Positions 8,295 to 17,583 of a DNA stretch of 64,000 nt are shown one piece after another. Under the pieces are notes generated by a model, which saw nothing but the letters and a program-made list of their open reading frames with translations, ran no database searches and had not been told where the DNA came from. The stretch lies in contig POSG01000004.1 in assembly GCA_003314535.1 (NCBI GenBank), positions 186,001-250,000 of the forward strand, written 5' to 3'. This DNA comes from Geobacter sp. GTDB taxonomy: Bacteria; Desulfobacterota; Desulfuromonadia; Geobacterales; Geobacteraceae. The position numbers were made by a program, and so were the translations under genes. Within the stretch, counting starts at the first letter, position 1. Each line of letters begins with the position of its first letter.

Positions 8295-10240
8295 ATGACA
8301 GCTCAGATTATCTATCTGATCGAAGAAGCCTGGAACCGCTATATTGCAAATGATGTCCTTGATATCCACAAGATCCGCCCGGAAGTAGCCCATTCCTGGC
8401 AGCGATGCAGAAACCTCAAGGTCGATCCGTACGGCCTTTCCAACCCTGAAATAAAAGGCGCCGAACTCAAGGAACGGCTCAATTCATCCCAGCATCCATC
8501 AAGATCGCACGTCCTTTCATCCACAACCTTTACGGCTTCGTCAAGGGGTCCGGCTTCCAGATAGTTCTCGCGGACAAAGACGGATATATTCTCGAAGCTA
8601 TTGGTGACCCGGATATCATCAAGAAAACGAGGCAGGTGCAGTTGTGCCCCGGGGGGGAATGGGCCGAAATCGCCAAGGGCACCAATGCGATCGGTACCGC
8701 AATTTTTGAAAAGAAGCCGATCCAGATCTTTGCCAGGGAGCATTTCTGCCAGCCGCACCATTTTCTTGCCGGAGCGGCCTCTCCTATTTTTGATCCGGAT
8801 GGGGAGTTGGTGGGAGTCCTCGATATCACCGGCGACTATAAAGCCTTTAATCCCCACACGCTGAGCCTGGTAGTTGCCGCGGTGAGCGCAATCGAAAATC
8901 AGCTTCGGCTGCACAAAACCACCAGCAAGCTGTATGTTTCCTACAAATTCACAAACATGCTCCTTGAAACGGTGTCTGACGGAATCATTTCCTGTGACAG
9001 CAATGGAACGATAACCCAGCTCAATTCATATGCCGCCAAGCTGATCGGGGTGGATTCGCGCTTTGCGATCGGCAAGCATGTGGCCAACGTGATCAAGAAA
9101 CCGGGGGCGCTCTTGCAGGTTCTGGCCACCGGGGTGGAGTACAAGGACCATGAGACGCTGATGGAGGAAACGGGAAAGAAGGTCAACCAGTCCGTGTCCC
9201 CCCTGCGTGACGATACCGGCAGGGTCATCGGCGCATTGGCGATCCTGAAGGTGTTCAAGGAAAAGCAGGCGGGCAGAAGGGCAGGCTCCCTGACCGCAAA
9301 ATATGTATTCGACGACATTATCGGGGAAAGCGAGACGATGCTCGTTGCCAAGAAATGGGCGCGCATCGCGGCTGGCAGCCCTTCGACGGTACTGCTCACC
9401 GGCGAAAGCGGAACCGGAAAGGAACTTTTCGCCCAGGCCATCCACAACGGAAGCGCGCGCAAGGACCGCCCTTTCATCGCCATAAATTGCGCGGCATTGC
9501 CGGATACGCTCATCGAGAGCGAACTTTTCGGCTACGAGGAAGGATCGTTTACCGGTTCAAAGAAGGGGGGACAGATCGGCAAGTTCGAGCTGGCCAACGG
9601 TGGAACCATATTCCTCGATGAAATCGGCGACATTCCTCTTTATACACAGGTAAAGCTGCTGCGCGTGATCCAGGAGAAGAAGCTCTCCAGAATCGGATCC
9701 TCGGGGGAGATTTCCGTGGATATCCGCATTATTGCCGCCACCCACAAGGATCTCAAGGAAGAGGTGCACAAGGGCAACTTCAGAAAAGACCTCTACTACC
9801 GGCTGAATGTCATAACGATCAACATCGCCTCCCTGAGGGAGAGGATGGATGACCTCCCGTTCCTGGTCGTACATTTCGTAAACAAGCTCTCGGTCAAGCT
9901 CGGCCGCAAGAACATCTCCATTTCAGATGATTTTACCGACAGGCTGAAGACCTACAACTGGCCCGGCAATATACGCGAACTCGAGAACGCCATTGAGCGG
10001 GCGCTTAACATGATCCCCGATAACGGCATTCTCACGCCTGATCTGCTTCTCTTCGACAGCCCGGTTCCCGGAAGGTCGGAAGAAAGGGTATCAGAAGTCA
10101 AGTCTCTCAAGGACATTGAAAAGGATGCCATAATCCATGCCCTAAACCTGTACAAGGGAAATATACTCAAGGTCTCCGCCAAGCTCGGAGTAGGGCGTAA
10201 CACCCTCTATCGCAAGATAAAGGAGTACGACATCAAGTAA
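8295..10240 (+). CDS. AcoR-like sigma-54-dependent activator (apparent 1-nt frameshift)
   Basis: Start ATG 8295 has AAGGAG 9 bases upstream. The reading frame runs to about 8485 and then continues one frame over. From 8486 the second frame reads [21 protein letters not shown] and goes on unbroken to 10240. Joined, this is a ~648-residue AcoR-type regulator: N-terminal HSWQRC and GAF-like sensor region, a PAS domain (about residues 215-320), an AAA+ domain with Walker A GESGTGKE, a GSFTGS version of the GAFTGA loop, and a C-terminal Fis-type helix-turn-helix. Restoring one T in AATTC (8483-8484) would mend it. It is divergent from nothing; the alcohol dehydrogenase lies downstream behind a sigma-54 promoter. 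Confidence 0.8.
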
Positions 10241-10262
10241 TGCCTTCCGTAGTCCCGTCTTG

Positions 10263-10299
10263 TACCGTTCGTGGCGATGTTGCCTGGCCATGAACGGTA
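10263..10299. promoter_or_regulatory. 12-bp inverted repeat after the activator gene
   Basis: TACCGTTCGTGG (10263-10274) and CCATGAACGGTA (10288-10299) are inverted copies with one mismatch, separated by 13 bases. There is no T-run, so it is not a typical terminator. Placed about 330 bases upstream of a sigma-54 promoter, it could be an activator site. Confidence 0.4.
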
Positions 10300-10601
10300 T
10301 GCCCCGTGGACGCGCAACATATCCTTTCCGATCCTTTCCCATGCATTGCAAATCGAATATCCTCCCTTTTCCCTGAAGCGGAAAAACTGCTGTCGCTTCT
10401 TGACATTCCCGGGTTCCGGGATAGACTGATTCGAGTTTGCTGGTTTGTCCGTTTTCCGATTGACCGCTTTCCCACTTCAGTGCTCTATAATCAAACGCGA
10501 TGTTCCAAAATGGATTGCAGTCATGGGAGCAGCGGAAACGGCAGCAGAAGTTTTCTTCCATAATTCAGGTAATTGCTTGAAATCATAAATTGCCTGACAA
10601 G

Positions 10602-10617
10602 TGGCACTGCAATTGCA
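10602..10617 (+). promoter_or_regulatory. Sigma-54 promoter of the alcohol dehydrogenase
   Basis: TGGCACTGCAATTGCA matches TGGCAC-N5-TTGCA with exact GG-N10-GC spacing. It lies downstream of a sigma-54 activator gene, about 180 bases before the alcohol dehydrogenase ATG. Confidence 0.8.
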
Positions 10618-10795
10618 GATAAGTAAAACACTTGTTTATTGTAATTTCATTTTGCCAGGAGAGGGGGTGGTAGCAGAAGAAGGCACGTCTGTTTTTGGTT
10701 TCACCAAGTACAGGTTTCCGCAGTAGCAGCAAGGGAAATGGGCTGACGCCCGCATGTGTTTTGATGGAAAAAAATAAAATATGGAGGATTGACAA

Positions 10796-11961
10796 ATGGC
10801 TTTAGCAGAACAGAGTTCTATTTCTTTATTCCTACCGTTAGCATTCTTGGTGTTGGCTGTTCTAAGGAAGCAGGCCCGAAAGCCAAATCCCTCGGCTTCA
10901 AAAAAGCCCTGATCGTTACCGACGCCGGTCTCGCCAAGCTTGGCGTTGCCGACATCATCGGTGGCTACCTGAAAGCTGAAGGCGTTGACTACGTTCTTTA
11001 CTCCGGCGCCGAGCCCAATCCTACCGATATTAACGTACGTGACGGCGTAAAAGTATGGAAAGACAACGGTTGCGACTCCCTGGTCTCCCTGGGTGGCGGT
11101 TCCTCCCATGACTGCGGCAAGGGTATCGGCCTCATGATGTCCAACCCCGGTATGGACATTCGTGACTTCGAAGGTCTCGACAAGTCCACCAAAAACTTCG
11201 TTCCTTACATCGCCATCAACACCACGGCGGGTACCGCTTCTGAAATGACCCGTTTCTGCATCATCACCAACACCGATACCCATGTCAAAATGGCTATCGT
11301 TGACTGGCGTGTAACCGCACAGTGCTGCATCGTCGACCCGGTCCTCATGCTGGGCAAACCCCCCGCACTGACTGCAGCAACCGGTATGGACGCACTGACC
11401 CACGCTGTTGAAGCATACGTATCCACCATCGCTGAGCCGATCACCGACGCATGCGCCATCAAGGCCATCGAACTGATCGCCAAGTCCCTCAGCCGCGCCG
11501 TTGCCCTGGGTTCCGACCTCCAGGCACGCGACGACATGGCATGGGCCGAGTTCCTCGCCGGTATGGCATTCAACAACGCCGGTCTGGGCTACGTTCACGC
11601 AATGGCTCACCAGCTGGGCGGCTTCTACAACCTGCCGCACGGCGTTTGCAACGCCATCCTGCTGCCGCACGTTGAGCAGTTCAACCTGATCGCCGCTCCG
11701 CAGCGCATGGCTGACATCGCCAAAGCCATGGGCGTAAGGACCGAAAGCATGTCCGTTCTGGACGCCGCCCAGGCAGCCGTTGACGCAATCAAAGCGCTGT
11801 CGGCTTCCATCGGCATCCCGCCGAACCTTACCGTCCTCGGCGTGAAAGAGCAGGACCTCAAGGTCATGGCCGAAAACGCGAAGAAAGACGTTTGCCAGCT
11901 CATGAACCCGCGTACCGCTACTCTTGATCAGGTAATCGAAATCTACAAGAATGCAATGTAA
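10796..11961 (+). CDS. Iron-containing alcohol dehydrogenase (apparent 5' frameshift)
   Basis: A group III (Fe-dependent) NAD alcohol dehydrogenase that oxidises primary alcohols to aldehydes. Seen: GGGSSHDCGKG nucleotide-binding motif, TTAGTASEMT, and the metal-binding stretch with HAMAHQLGGFYNLPHG. The ribosome-binding site GGAGG (10783-10787) fits ATG 10796, but that frame stops after about 38 codons; the body is read one frame over. The switch is at about 10811-10815. Adding one G would give MALAEQEFYFFIPTV, a typical start. A TTG at 10789 opens the body frame directly but overlaps the ribosome-binding site. Strongly biased, uniform codon use suggests high expression. Partner of the downstream aldehyde oxidoreductase. 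Confidence 0.88.
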
Positions 11962-11979
11962 TTGAACGTAAGTTCAGTA

Positions 11980-12017
11980 AAAAAAGGGGGGGTGGGTCTT
12001 CCACCCCCCTGCTTTTG
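11980..12017 (+). terminator. Terminator of the alcohol dehydrogenase gene
   Basis: GGGGGGGTGG (from 11986) pairs with CCACCCCCC (12001-12009), followed by TGCTTTT. It shows that the dehydrogenase and the aldehyde oxidoreductase are separate transcripts. Confidence 0.85.
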
Positions 12018-12445
12018 TATCCCCTCCCGCTTGATTGCAAACAACTTGCCAGCCGGGCTTTTTTCCGATGCCGCGCCTCCAGTTCCGACTCTAATGGCTG
12101 GGTTCGAGCGGCTTTATGGAGCGACCCGTTCCAAATAGGTGTGACTTCATAACGCTGTCTTATTGTGTCAGGCTTCTGTCATGCTTTGATACATCATTAT
12201 GTCTGCTGAGAAATAACGAAACCAGAAAATTTGAACTTTTGGCCGACTCGGAGATGGTACGGTCAAAGAACCATAAAAATCGTAAAATTGCGTCGTTGCG
12301 TGGATTTGCAAGCCGAGGGGATATGGAAAGCCGCACGACGGAATAGAAATATTCTTTTTTTATCAAATATGGTATGTTTATTTCATAGTATACAGCCGGG
12401 CAGCTGTACAAAAAAAATTATAAAAGAATGGGAATGGAGGAAATT
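12018..12445. other. Intergenic region upstream of the aldehyde oxidoreductase
   Basis: No gene is supported. A degenerate sigma-54-like site, TGGTATGTTTATTTCA, lies at about 12370-12385 but has TC instead of GC at -12. No sigma-70 promoter is clear. The first half is AT-rich and unremarkable. Confidence 0.4.
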
Positions 12446-14182
12446 ATGGGAGAAAAAATCATCCGCATCAACATGACTAACCTCACCTCAAGCACCGAAC
12501 CGGTTCCGAGCGAATGGGCAGCGCTCGGCGGTCGCGCGCTTACATCCACGGTCGTGGCGAAAGAAGTACCTCCCACCTGTGATGCGCTTGGCAAGTACAA
12601 CAAGCTGGTTTTTGCTCCCGGCCTGTTGACCGCAACGGCGGCAGCCAACTCTGGCCGGCTTTCGGCCGGTTTCAAGAGCCCCCTGACCGGCGGCATCAAG
12701 GAGAGCAACGCAGGCGGAACCGCGGCGCAGAACCTGGAAAGGCTCGGCATCAAGGCAGTCATCATCGAAGGCATGCCGAAGGAAGACAAGTGGTACAGCA
12801 TCCACATCAACAATGACGGCGCCACCATCAAGGAAGACATGGAATTCGTCGGCAAGGGTGTGGGCAACTATGAACTCATAACCAAAGTCAGCGAGCGGCT
12901 CGGCAAGAAAATCGGCGTCCTCGTTTGCGGCCCTGCCGGCGAATACAAAATGGCTTCCGCGAACATTTCCGTGAAGGACCCCGACGGAAACATCCGCAGC
13001 CACGGCCGTGGCGGCGGCGGCGCGGTCATGGGTTCCAAGAAGATAAAGTACATCACCGTCGACGATACCGGCGGCCCCGGCGTGAAGCTCGCCGATCCGG
13101 AGAAATTCAAGACCCAGGCCCGCATCTTTGCCAAGGCGCTGCTGGATCACCCCGTCAGCGGCCAGGGCTTACCCACTTACGGCACCAACGTCCTGATCAA
13201 CATCCTGAACGAGGCCGGCGGCCTGCCCACCAAGAACTTCCGTTTCGGCACTTGCGACCATGCCAACAACATCTGCGGCGAGACCATGCACGACACAATC
13301 GCAGCCAGGGGCGGCAATACCACCCACGGCTGCCACGCAGGCTGTATCATCAAGTGCTCCCAGATGTACGTCGACGCAGACGGCAAGTACATCACTTCCG
13401 GCTTCGAATATGAAACGGTGTGGGGATTGGGCGCCGACGCCATGATCTCTGATCTTGACGACATCGCAAGGTGCGACTGGGCAATGGACGACATCGGCAT
13501 CGACTCCATTGAAGGCGCCGTGCTCATGAGCGTTGCAATGGAAGCCGGTATCCTTCCCTGGGGCGACGGCAAGGAAGCTTTCCGCCTCTATAACGAGGAA
13601 ATTCGCAAGGGATCGCCTCTTGGCCGCATCCTGGGCAACGGAGCAGGCTCGGTGGGCAGAACTTATGGTCTGACCAGGATCCCTGTTGTAAAGAACCAGG
13701 GTATCCCCGCTTATGACCCGCGCTCGGTCAAAGGTATCGGCATAACCTATGCAACCTCCACCATGGGCGCGGACCACACCTCCGGCTACACCATCGCGAC
13801 CAACATCCTCAAGGTCGGCGGATACGTTGATCCTCTTTCAAAGGCCGGCCAGGTGGAACTGTCAAGGAACCTGCAGATTGCCACTGCTGCAGTTGACAGC
13901 TGCGGTCTGTGCATCTTCGTGGCTTTCCCGGCCCTCGATATCCCCGAGTGCTTTACGGCCATTTACGAAATGATCAATGCCCGCTACGGAACCAGCCTGA
14001 CCGCTGATGACGTGGTCGAGTTCGGAAAGTATATCCTCAAGACCGAACACGAGTTCAATACCGCCGCAGGCATGACCAACAAAGACGACCGTCTGCCCGA
14101 GTTCTTCGAAGAAGAGATCCCGCCGCACAATGCAGTTTGGGATTTCTCCGGAGAGGAAATTGACGAGTTCTGGAAATTCTAG
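12446..14182 (+). CDS. aor: Tungsten-type aldehyde:ferredoxin oxidoreductase
   Basis: 578 residues from ATG 12446 (GGAGG 5 bases upstream). The AOR family oxidises aldehydes to acids with a bis-pterin W or Mo cofactor and one [4Fe-4S] cluster, giving electrons to ferredoxin. Seen: the N-terminal pterin-binding domain with SGFKSPLTGG-like segments, the cluster motif CHAGCIIKC at about residues 296-304 and the distal Cys in DSCGLC at about 486-490. The cluster spacing C-x3-C-x3-C differs by one residue from the C-x2-C-x3-C of Pyrococcus AOR and resembles BamB-like relatives. It is followed by a terminator and then by pterin genes. With the alcohol dehydrogenase it forms an alcohol-to-acid route. 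Confidence 0.92.
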   Translation: MGEKIIRINMTNLTSSTEPVPSEWAALGGRALTSTVVAKEVPPTCDALGKYNKLVFAPGLLTATAAANSGRLSAGFKSPLTGGIKESNAGGTAAQNLERLGIKAVIIEGMPKEDKWYSIHINNDGATIKEDMEFVGKGVGNYELITKVSERLGKKIGVLVCGPAGEYKMASANISVKDPDGNIRSHGRGGGGAVMGSKKIKYITVDDTGGPGVKLADPEKFKTQARIFAKALLDHPVSGQGLPTYGTNVLINILNEAGGLPTKNFRFGTCDHANNICGETMHDTIAARGGNTTHGCHAGCIIKCSQMYVDADGKYITSGFEYETVWGLGADAMISDLDDIARCDWAMDDIGIDSIEGAVLMSVAMEAGILPWGDGKEAFRLYNEEIRKGSPLGRILGNGAGSVGRTYGLTRIPVVKNQGIPAYDPRSVKGIGITYATSTMGADHTSGYTIATNILKVGGYVDPLSKAGQVELSRNLQIATAAVDSCGLCIFVAFPALDIPECFTAIYEMINARYGTSLTADDVVEFGKYILKTEHEFNTAAGMTNKDDRLPEFFEEEIPPHNAVWDFSGEEIDEFWKF

Positions 14183-14217
14183 TTTCCGTCTTTGACTCAA
14201 TTTGGATTCGATTTTGC

Positions 14218-14252
14218 GTGCGGGCACCCTGGAAGGGGTGCCCGCCTTTTTA
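14218..14252 (+). terminator. Terminator of the aldehyde oxidoreductase gene
   Basis: GCGGGCACCC (14220-14229) pairs with GGGTGCCCGC (14236-14245), followed by CTTTTT. Confidence 0.93.
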
Positions 14253-14365
14253 TCTGCTGACTTGTTTTGAGCAATATGGTATGAAATATCATAAGGGTGC
14301 CCGTCCGGAAACTCAGGATAGACAAGAGGAGGTTTCCAACTCGCTGCTGGAAGGAAGGATGCATC

Positions 14366-15343
14366 ATGGCTCTGATAGATTCATATGGACGCAAAATCAA
14401 CTACCTACGTCTCTCGGTAACGGACAGGTGCAACTTCCGCTGCATCTACTGCATGCCTGCCGGGGGTGTGGACAAGGTCGACCATCACGACATCCTCAGT
14501 TATGAGGAACTGCTGCTGCTGGCCAGATCAGTCGTCCCGCTGGGCATCGAAAAGATACGGGTTACCGGTGGAGAGCCGCTGGTGAGGAACGGTATCATTC
14601 CTTTCCTGTCACAGTTGGCAAAAATTCCGGGCTTGCGGCAGCTCGTACTGACGACCAATGCCTACCTTCTCGAAGAAATGGCGCAACAGCTGCGCGATGC
14701 AGGCGTACAGCGCCTCAACATCAGTCTGGATTCGTTGCGGGAACAAAGGTTCAGCGAGATAACCAGGGGCGGCGACCTGCGGAAGGTCATGGCCGGCATA
14801 CATGCGGCTGAGAAGGTCGGTTTCCCGATAAAGATCAATGCGGTTGCAATGCGTGGAATCAATGAAGATGAGATCAATGATTTTGCGGCGATAACCATTG
14901 ATAAACCATTCGCGGTCAGGTTTATCGAGTACATGCCGACCACGAAGGAGGAGGGCTGGCAGTCACGGTCCATTTCAGGCGAGGAGATTCTTGATCGCAT
15001 CAATGCGCGGTTTTCACTTCAGCCGGTCGTTCGGGGAGAAATGGCCGGTCCGTCCAGGGACTACAAGATAGCCGGTGCTGCCGGGACTGTGGGTGTCATA
15101 ACCCCGGTATCAGGACATTTCTGCAGTGAATGCAACCGCATCAGGGTAACCTCGAAGGGAATGGCGAAAAACTGTCTGTTTTCCGATAAGGAAGTAGATC
15201 TGAAACCGCTGCTGCGGGCAGGCGATGTGGCAGGATTGCAGGAAATCCTGCGCAGGATCGTCATTGATAAGCCCGGCAAACACATCATCGTGGAGCAGGC
15301 TTCCGAACGAAAGCCCTTTTCGATGTCGAAGATAGGCGGCTGA
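14366..15343 (+). CDS. moaA: GTP 3',8-cyclase (molybdenum/tungsten cofactor step 1)
   Basis: 325 residues from ATG 14366, with AAGGAAGG 7 bases upstream. It is a radical SAM enzyme that converts GTP to 3',8-cyclo-GTP. Seen: SVTDRCNFRCIYCMP with the CxxxCxxC [4Fe-4S]/SAM motif, TGGEPLVR, and a C-terminal second cluster motif beginning HFCSECNRIRVTSKG with a further Cys (NCLFS) about 15 residues on. The C-terminal Gly-Gly needed for activity is present (KIGG). It lies 24 bases before the MOSC gene and just downstream of the AOR gene, so it probably supplies the pyranopterin for that enzyme. Confidence 0.95.
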   Translation: MALIDSYGRKINYLRLSVTDRCNFRCIYCMPAGGVDKVDHHDILSYEELLLLARSVVPLGIEKIRVTGGEPLVRNGIIPFLSQLAKIPGLRQLVLTTNAYLLEEMAQQLRDAGVQRLNISLDSLREQRFSEITRGGDLRKVMAGIHAAEKVGFPIKINAVAMRGINEDEINDFAAITIDKPFAVRFIEYMPTTKEEGWQSRSISGEEILDRINARFSLQPVVRGEMAGPSRDYKIAGAAGTVGVITPVSGHFCSECNRIRVTSKGMAKNCLFSDKEVDLKPLLRAGDVAGLQEILRRIVIDKPGKHIIVEQASERKPFSMSKIGG

Positions 15344-15367
15344 AAAACAATGAAAGGGGCAGAAATC

Positions 15368-15805
15368 ATGTCAGGCATAGTTGTCGACGTATGTGTCAGT
15401 GAAAAGAAAGGCGAGCGTAAGAAACCGGTAGACCAGGTTGTCGTGCGGGTTGCACACGGGATTGTCGATGATGCTCATGCAGGTGAGTGGCATCGGCAGA
15501 TAAGTCTTCTCGCTATCGAGAGCATAAGGAAGATGCAGGAAAAAGGCCTTGATGTCAGTTCCGGAGATTTTGCCGAGAATATCACCACCGAGGGTATCGA
15601 TCTGCCTTCCCTGCCCATCGGCACCAGGCTTGAAATCGGCGAAACACTGCATGAAGTCACCCAGATCGGCAAAGAATGCCATACGCGCTGCGCAATATAC
15701 CACCAGGCGGGCGATTGCGTCATGCCGCGCGAGGGTATTTTTGTCAAAGTCCTGCGTGGCGGCACCATCAGACGCGGCGACAGGATTGATGTGGTAGCCG
15801 CGTAG
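15368..15805 (+). CDS. MOSC domain protein
   Basis: 145 residues from ATG 15368 (GGGG about 9 bases upstream); ATG 15350 in frame is an alternative. MOSC domains carry a conserved Cys and occur in Mo-cofactor sulfurases. Here the conserved Cys is likely in GKECHTRCAIY. Also seen are the AHAGEWHRQISLL-like start of the domain and the SGDFAENITTEGI segment. Small stand-alone MOSC proteins beside moaA are thought to act in cofactor maturation or sulfur transfer. Cotranscription with moaA is likely. The exact reaction is not known. Confidence 0.85.
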   Translation: MSGIVVDVCVSEKKGERKKPVDQVVVRVAHGIVDDAHAGEWHRQISLLAIESIRKMQEKGLDVSSGDFAENITTEGIDLPSLPIGTRLEIGETLHEVTQIGKECHTRCAIYHQAGDCVMPREGIFVKVLRGGTIRRGDRIDVVAA

Positions 15806-15881
15806 GTCGTGTGCCTTGTCCTTACAAAGTGAATTTTTATCCAGACCGATTCCGGATGAAAACTAGAGAGGTCAACCAATC

Positions 15882-16985
15882 ATGAGCCAGGTCTTCTTTT
15901 CCGACCTGAGGACGTCCACATCGGAAAACCTGTTCGACAAGATCGGCAGGCTGATGGAAAAGTGCGGCATCAGCTCTTTTGTTTCCCCTGGGCATCTCGT
16001 GGCGGTGAAGATCCATTTCGGGGAGCAGGGCTGCCATGCGTATGTTCGACCGGTTTTTGTCAGGAGGATCGTGGAGGAGATCAGGAAGTGCGGCGGGATG
16101 CCCTTTCTGACCGATTCCTCCACCCTTTATCCGGGGGAGAGAAAAAACGCCGTGTCGGCCCTTCGTTGCGCGGTGGCGAACGGTTTTTCATCCGAAGTAG
16201 TGGGCGCGCCGCTCATCATGTGCGACGGCCTGAGAGGTCAATCCGCAAGGGAGGTCCCCATTGAAGGGGAGCTTTTGAAAACGGTGAAGATCGGCTCCGC
16301 CATTGCCGAGGCCGATTCCCTGGTGGCAGTGTCCCATTTCAAGCTGCATGAACTGACCGGATTCGGTGGCGCTTTGAAGAATCTGGGCATGGGATGTTCG
16401 AGCCGGGCCGGCAAACTTCAGCAGCATTCCACGATGGCGCCGGTGGTTGCCGGGGAGCTCTGCACCGGTTGCGGGGCATGCATGCATGCTTGTGACCATG
16501 AAGCCGTCAACCTGAAGAAAGGCACCGCTTTCATTGTGCCGGAAATGTGCGTTGGCTGCGGCCGCTGCATTTCCGCCTGCCCGGTAAAGGCTGTCAAGGT
16601 TCAATGGAACGAGGCTTCAGCACCGGTAATGAAGAAGATGGCTGAGTACGCCCTTGGCGCGCTTTCCGGCAAAAGGTCATCGGCAATGTTCATTAATTTC
16701 ATCACCCAGGTGTCTCCAGCCTGCGATTGTTATGGCCATTCCGATGCGCCCATAGTCAACGACATCGGGATATGCGCTTCGAGAGACCCGGTTGCTGTGG
16801 ATCAGGCCAGCGTCGACCTGGTGAATGCCGCGCCGGGCGTCAGGGGTACTGCCCTGCAGTCGGGTTTCGAGCCGGGAGAGGACAAGTTCCGGGGAGTTCA
16901 TCCGGATGTCGATTGGTCTTGCCAGCTTGAACATGCCGAGAAGATTGGGCTTGGTTCGAGGAGATACAAGCTGGAGATACTATGA
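15882..16985 (+). CDS. DUF362 protein with two [4Fe-4S] ferredoxin motifs
   Basis: 367 residues; ATG 15882 with GAGAGG upstream. The N-terminal DUF362 region contains AVKIHFGEQGC and HFKLHELTGFGGALKNLGMGC. The centre has two ferredoxin motifs, CTGCGACMHACDHEAV and CVGCGRCISACPVKAV (about residues 190-240), and a C-terminal region with further Cys (CDCYGHSD) and DPVAVDQASVDLVN. It is an iron-sulfur protein probably of the cytoplasm; the family is often called ferredoxin or iron-sulfur cluster-binding protein. Placement after the AOR/moaA/MOSC genes suggests it could take electrons from aldehyde oxidation, but that is inference. Confidence 0.85.
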   Translation: MSQVFFSDLRTSTSENLFDKIGRLMEKCGISSFVSPGHLVAVKIHFGEQGCHAYVRPVFVRRIVEEIRKCGGMPFLTDSSTLYPGERKNAVSALRCAVANGFSSEVVGAPLIMCDGLRGQSAREVPIEGELLKTVKIGSAIAEADSLVAVSHFKLHELTGFGGALKNLGMGCSSRAGKLQQHSTMAPVVAGELCTGCGACMHACDHEAVNLKKGTAFIVPEMCVGCGRCISACPVKAVKVQWNEASAPVMKKMAEYALGALSGKRSSAMFINFITQVSPACDCYGHSDAPIVNDIGICASRDPVAVDQASVDLVNAAPGVRGTALQSGFEPGEDKFRGVHPDVDWSCQLEHAEKIGLGSRRYKLEIL

Positions 16986-16987
16986 AA

Positions 16988-17037
16988 AACCCCCCTTGAT
17001 TTCACCTGTAGAAGGAGAAAACAAGGGGGGGGTCCGT
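16988..17037 (+). terminator. Possible terminator after the DUF362 gene
   Basis: ACCCCCCTTG (16989-16998) can pair with CAAGGGGGGG (17022-17031) over a 23-base loop, followed by TCCGTTTT. The loop is long; moderate support. Confidence 0.5.
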
Positions 17038-17081
17038 TTTGTGAAACAGTGTGGCGGGCATGCAGCTTGCCGGCGAAACTT

Positions 17082-17528
17082 TCAGGAACTTTTCTTCACC
17101 CTGAATACCGAGTTGAAGGTCGCGGCCTTGACGCCCTGGTCGTCAAATACCTCCGCAATTCCCTTTATGGTCCTTTCGTCGCGTTCCAGGATTGTTGCCA
17201 CTGCCCTTACCACTCCGCTCTTTATCGGCGCGTGGAACTTGAGGGAGAGATCCATGGTCACGAAGTGGCTTCCCTCCGGCAGGACGCTTTTGATGGCCAT
17301 GGCAACTGCCGTATCCGCAAGCGCTGTTACAGCGCCGCCGTGCAGCAGCCCCTTTCCCTGTGAAAGCTTCACTTTGAAGGGCATCGAAAGTATGGCTCTG
17401 CCATGCTCCGCTTCTTCGATCCGCATGCCCAGGTATTCTTCGAATGGTGCGCATGCTATCCAGTCAGGCAACTGAAAAGGTATCTCACCTTCAGACGGCA
17501 TTGCCTTGTCGTACATCTTTTCGTACAT
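17082..17528 (-). CDS. PaaI-type hotdog-fold thioesterase
   Basis: 148 residues. Hotdog acyl-CoA thioesterases hydrolyse acyl-CoA thioesters. Seen: an LGMRIEEAEHGRAILSMP strand region and the LLHGGAVTALADTAVAMA segment, where HGG and the following Asp/Thr are the usual PaaI active-site features, then VTMDLSLKFHAPIKSG. Likely cytoplasmic and tetrameric. It stands alone, with its promoter side facing a repeat block (17584-17813). The substrate cannot be read from sequence. Confidence 0.88.
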   Translation of the reverse strand: MYEKMYDKAMPSEGEIPFQLPDWIACAPFEEYLGMRIEEAEHGRAILSMPFKVKLSQGKGLLHGGAVTALADTAVAMAIKSVLPEGSHFVTMDLSLKFHAPIKSGVVRAVATILERDERTIKGIAEVFDDQGVKAATFNSVFRVKKSS

Positions 17529-17583
17529 AGAAACCTCTCCGGGAACAGTGGAATAAGACGTCTCAGTTCCGGCCCATCAATAC

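Larger units (their letters stand above)
10241..10795. other. Intergenic control region between activator and alcohol dehydrogenase
   Basis: No gene seen in 555 bases. It contains a 12-bp inverted repeat (10263-10299) and a sigma-54 promoter (10602-10617). About 180 bases of leader follow before the alcohol dehydrogenase start. Activator-binding sites for the sigma-54 regulator are expected upstream of 10602, but no repeat pair stands out beyond the one listed. Confidence 0.5.

Noticed and set aside
12365-12390. Sigma-54 promoter for the aldehyde oxidoreductase
   Set aside because: TGGTATGTTTATTTCA lacks the -12 GC dinucleotide, which is nearly invariant; noted only as a weak possibility.
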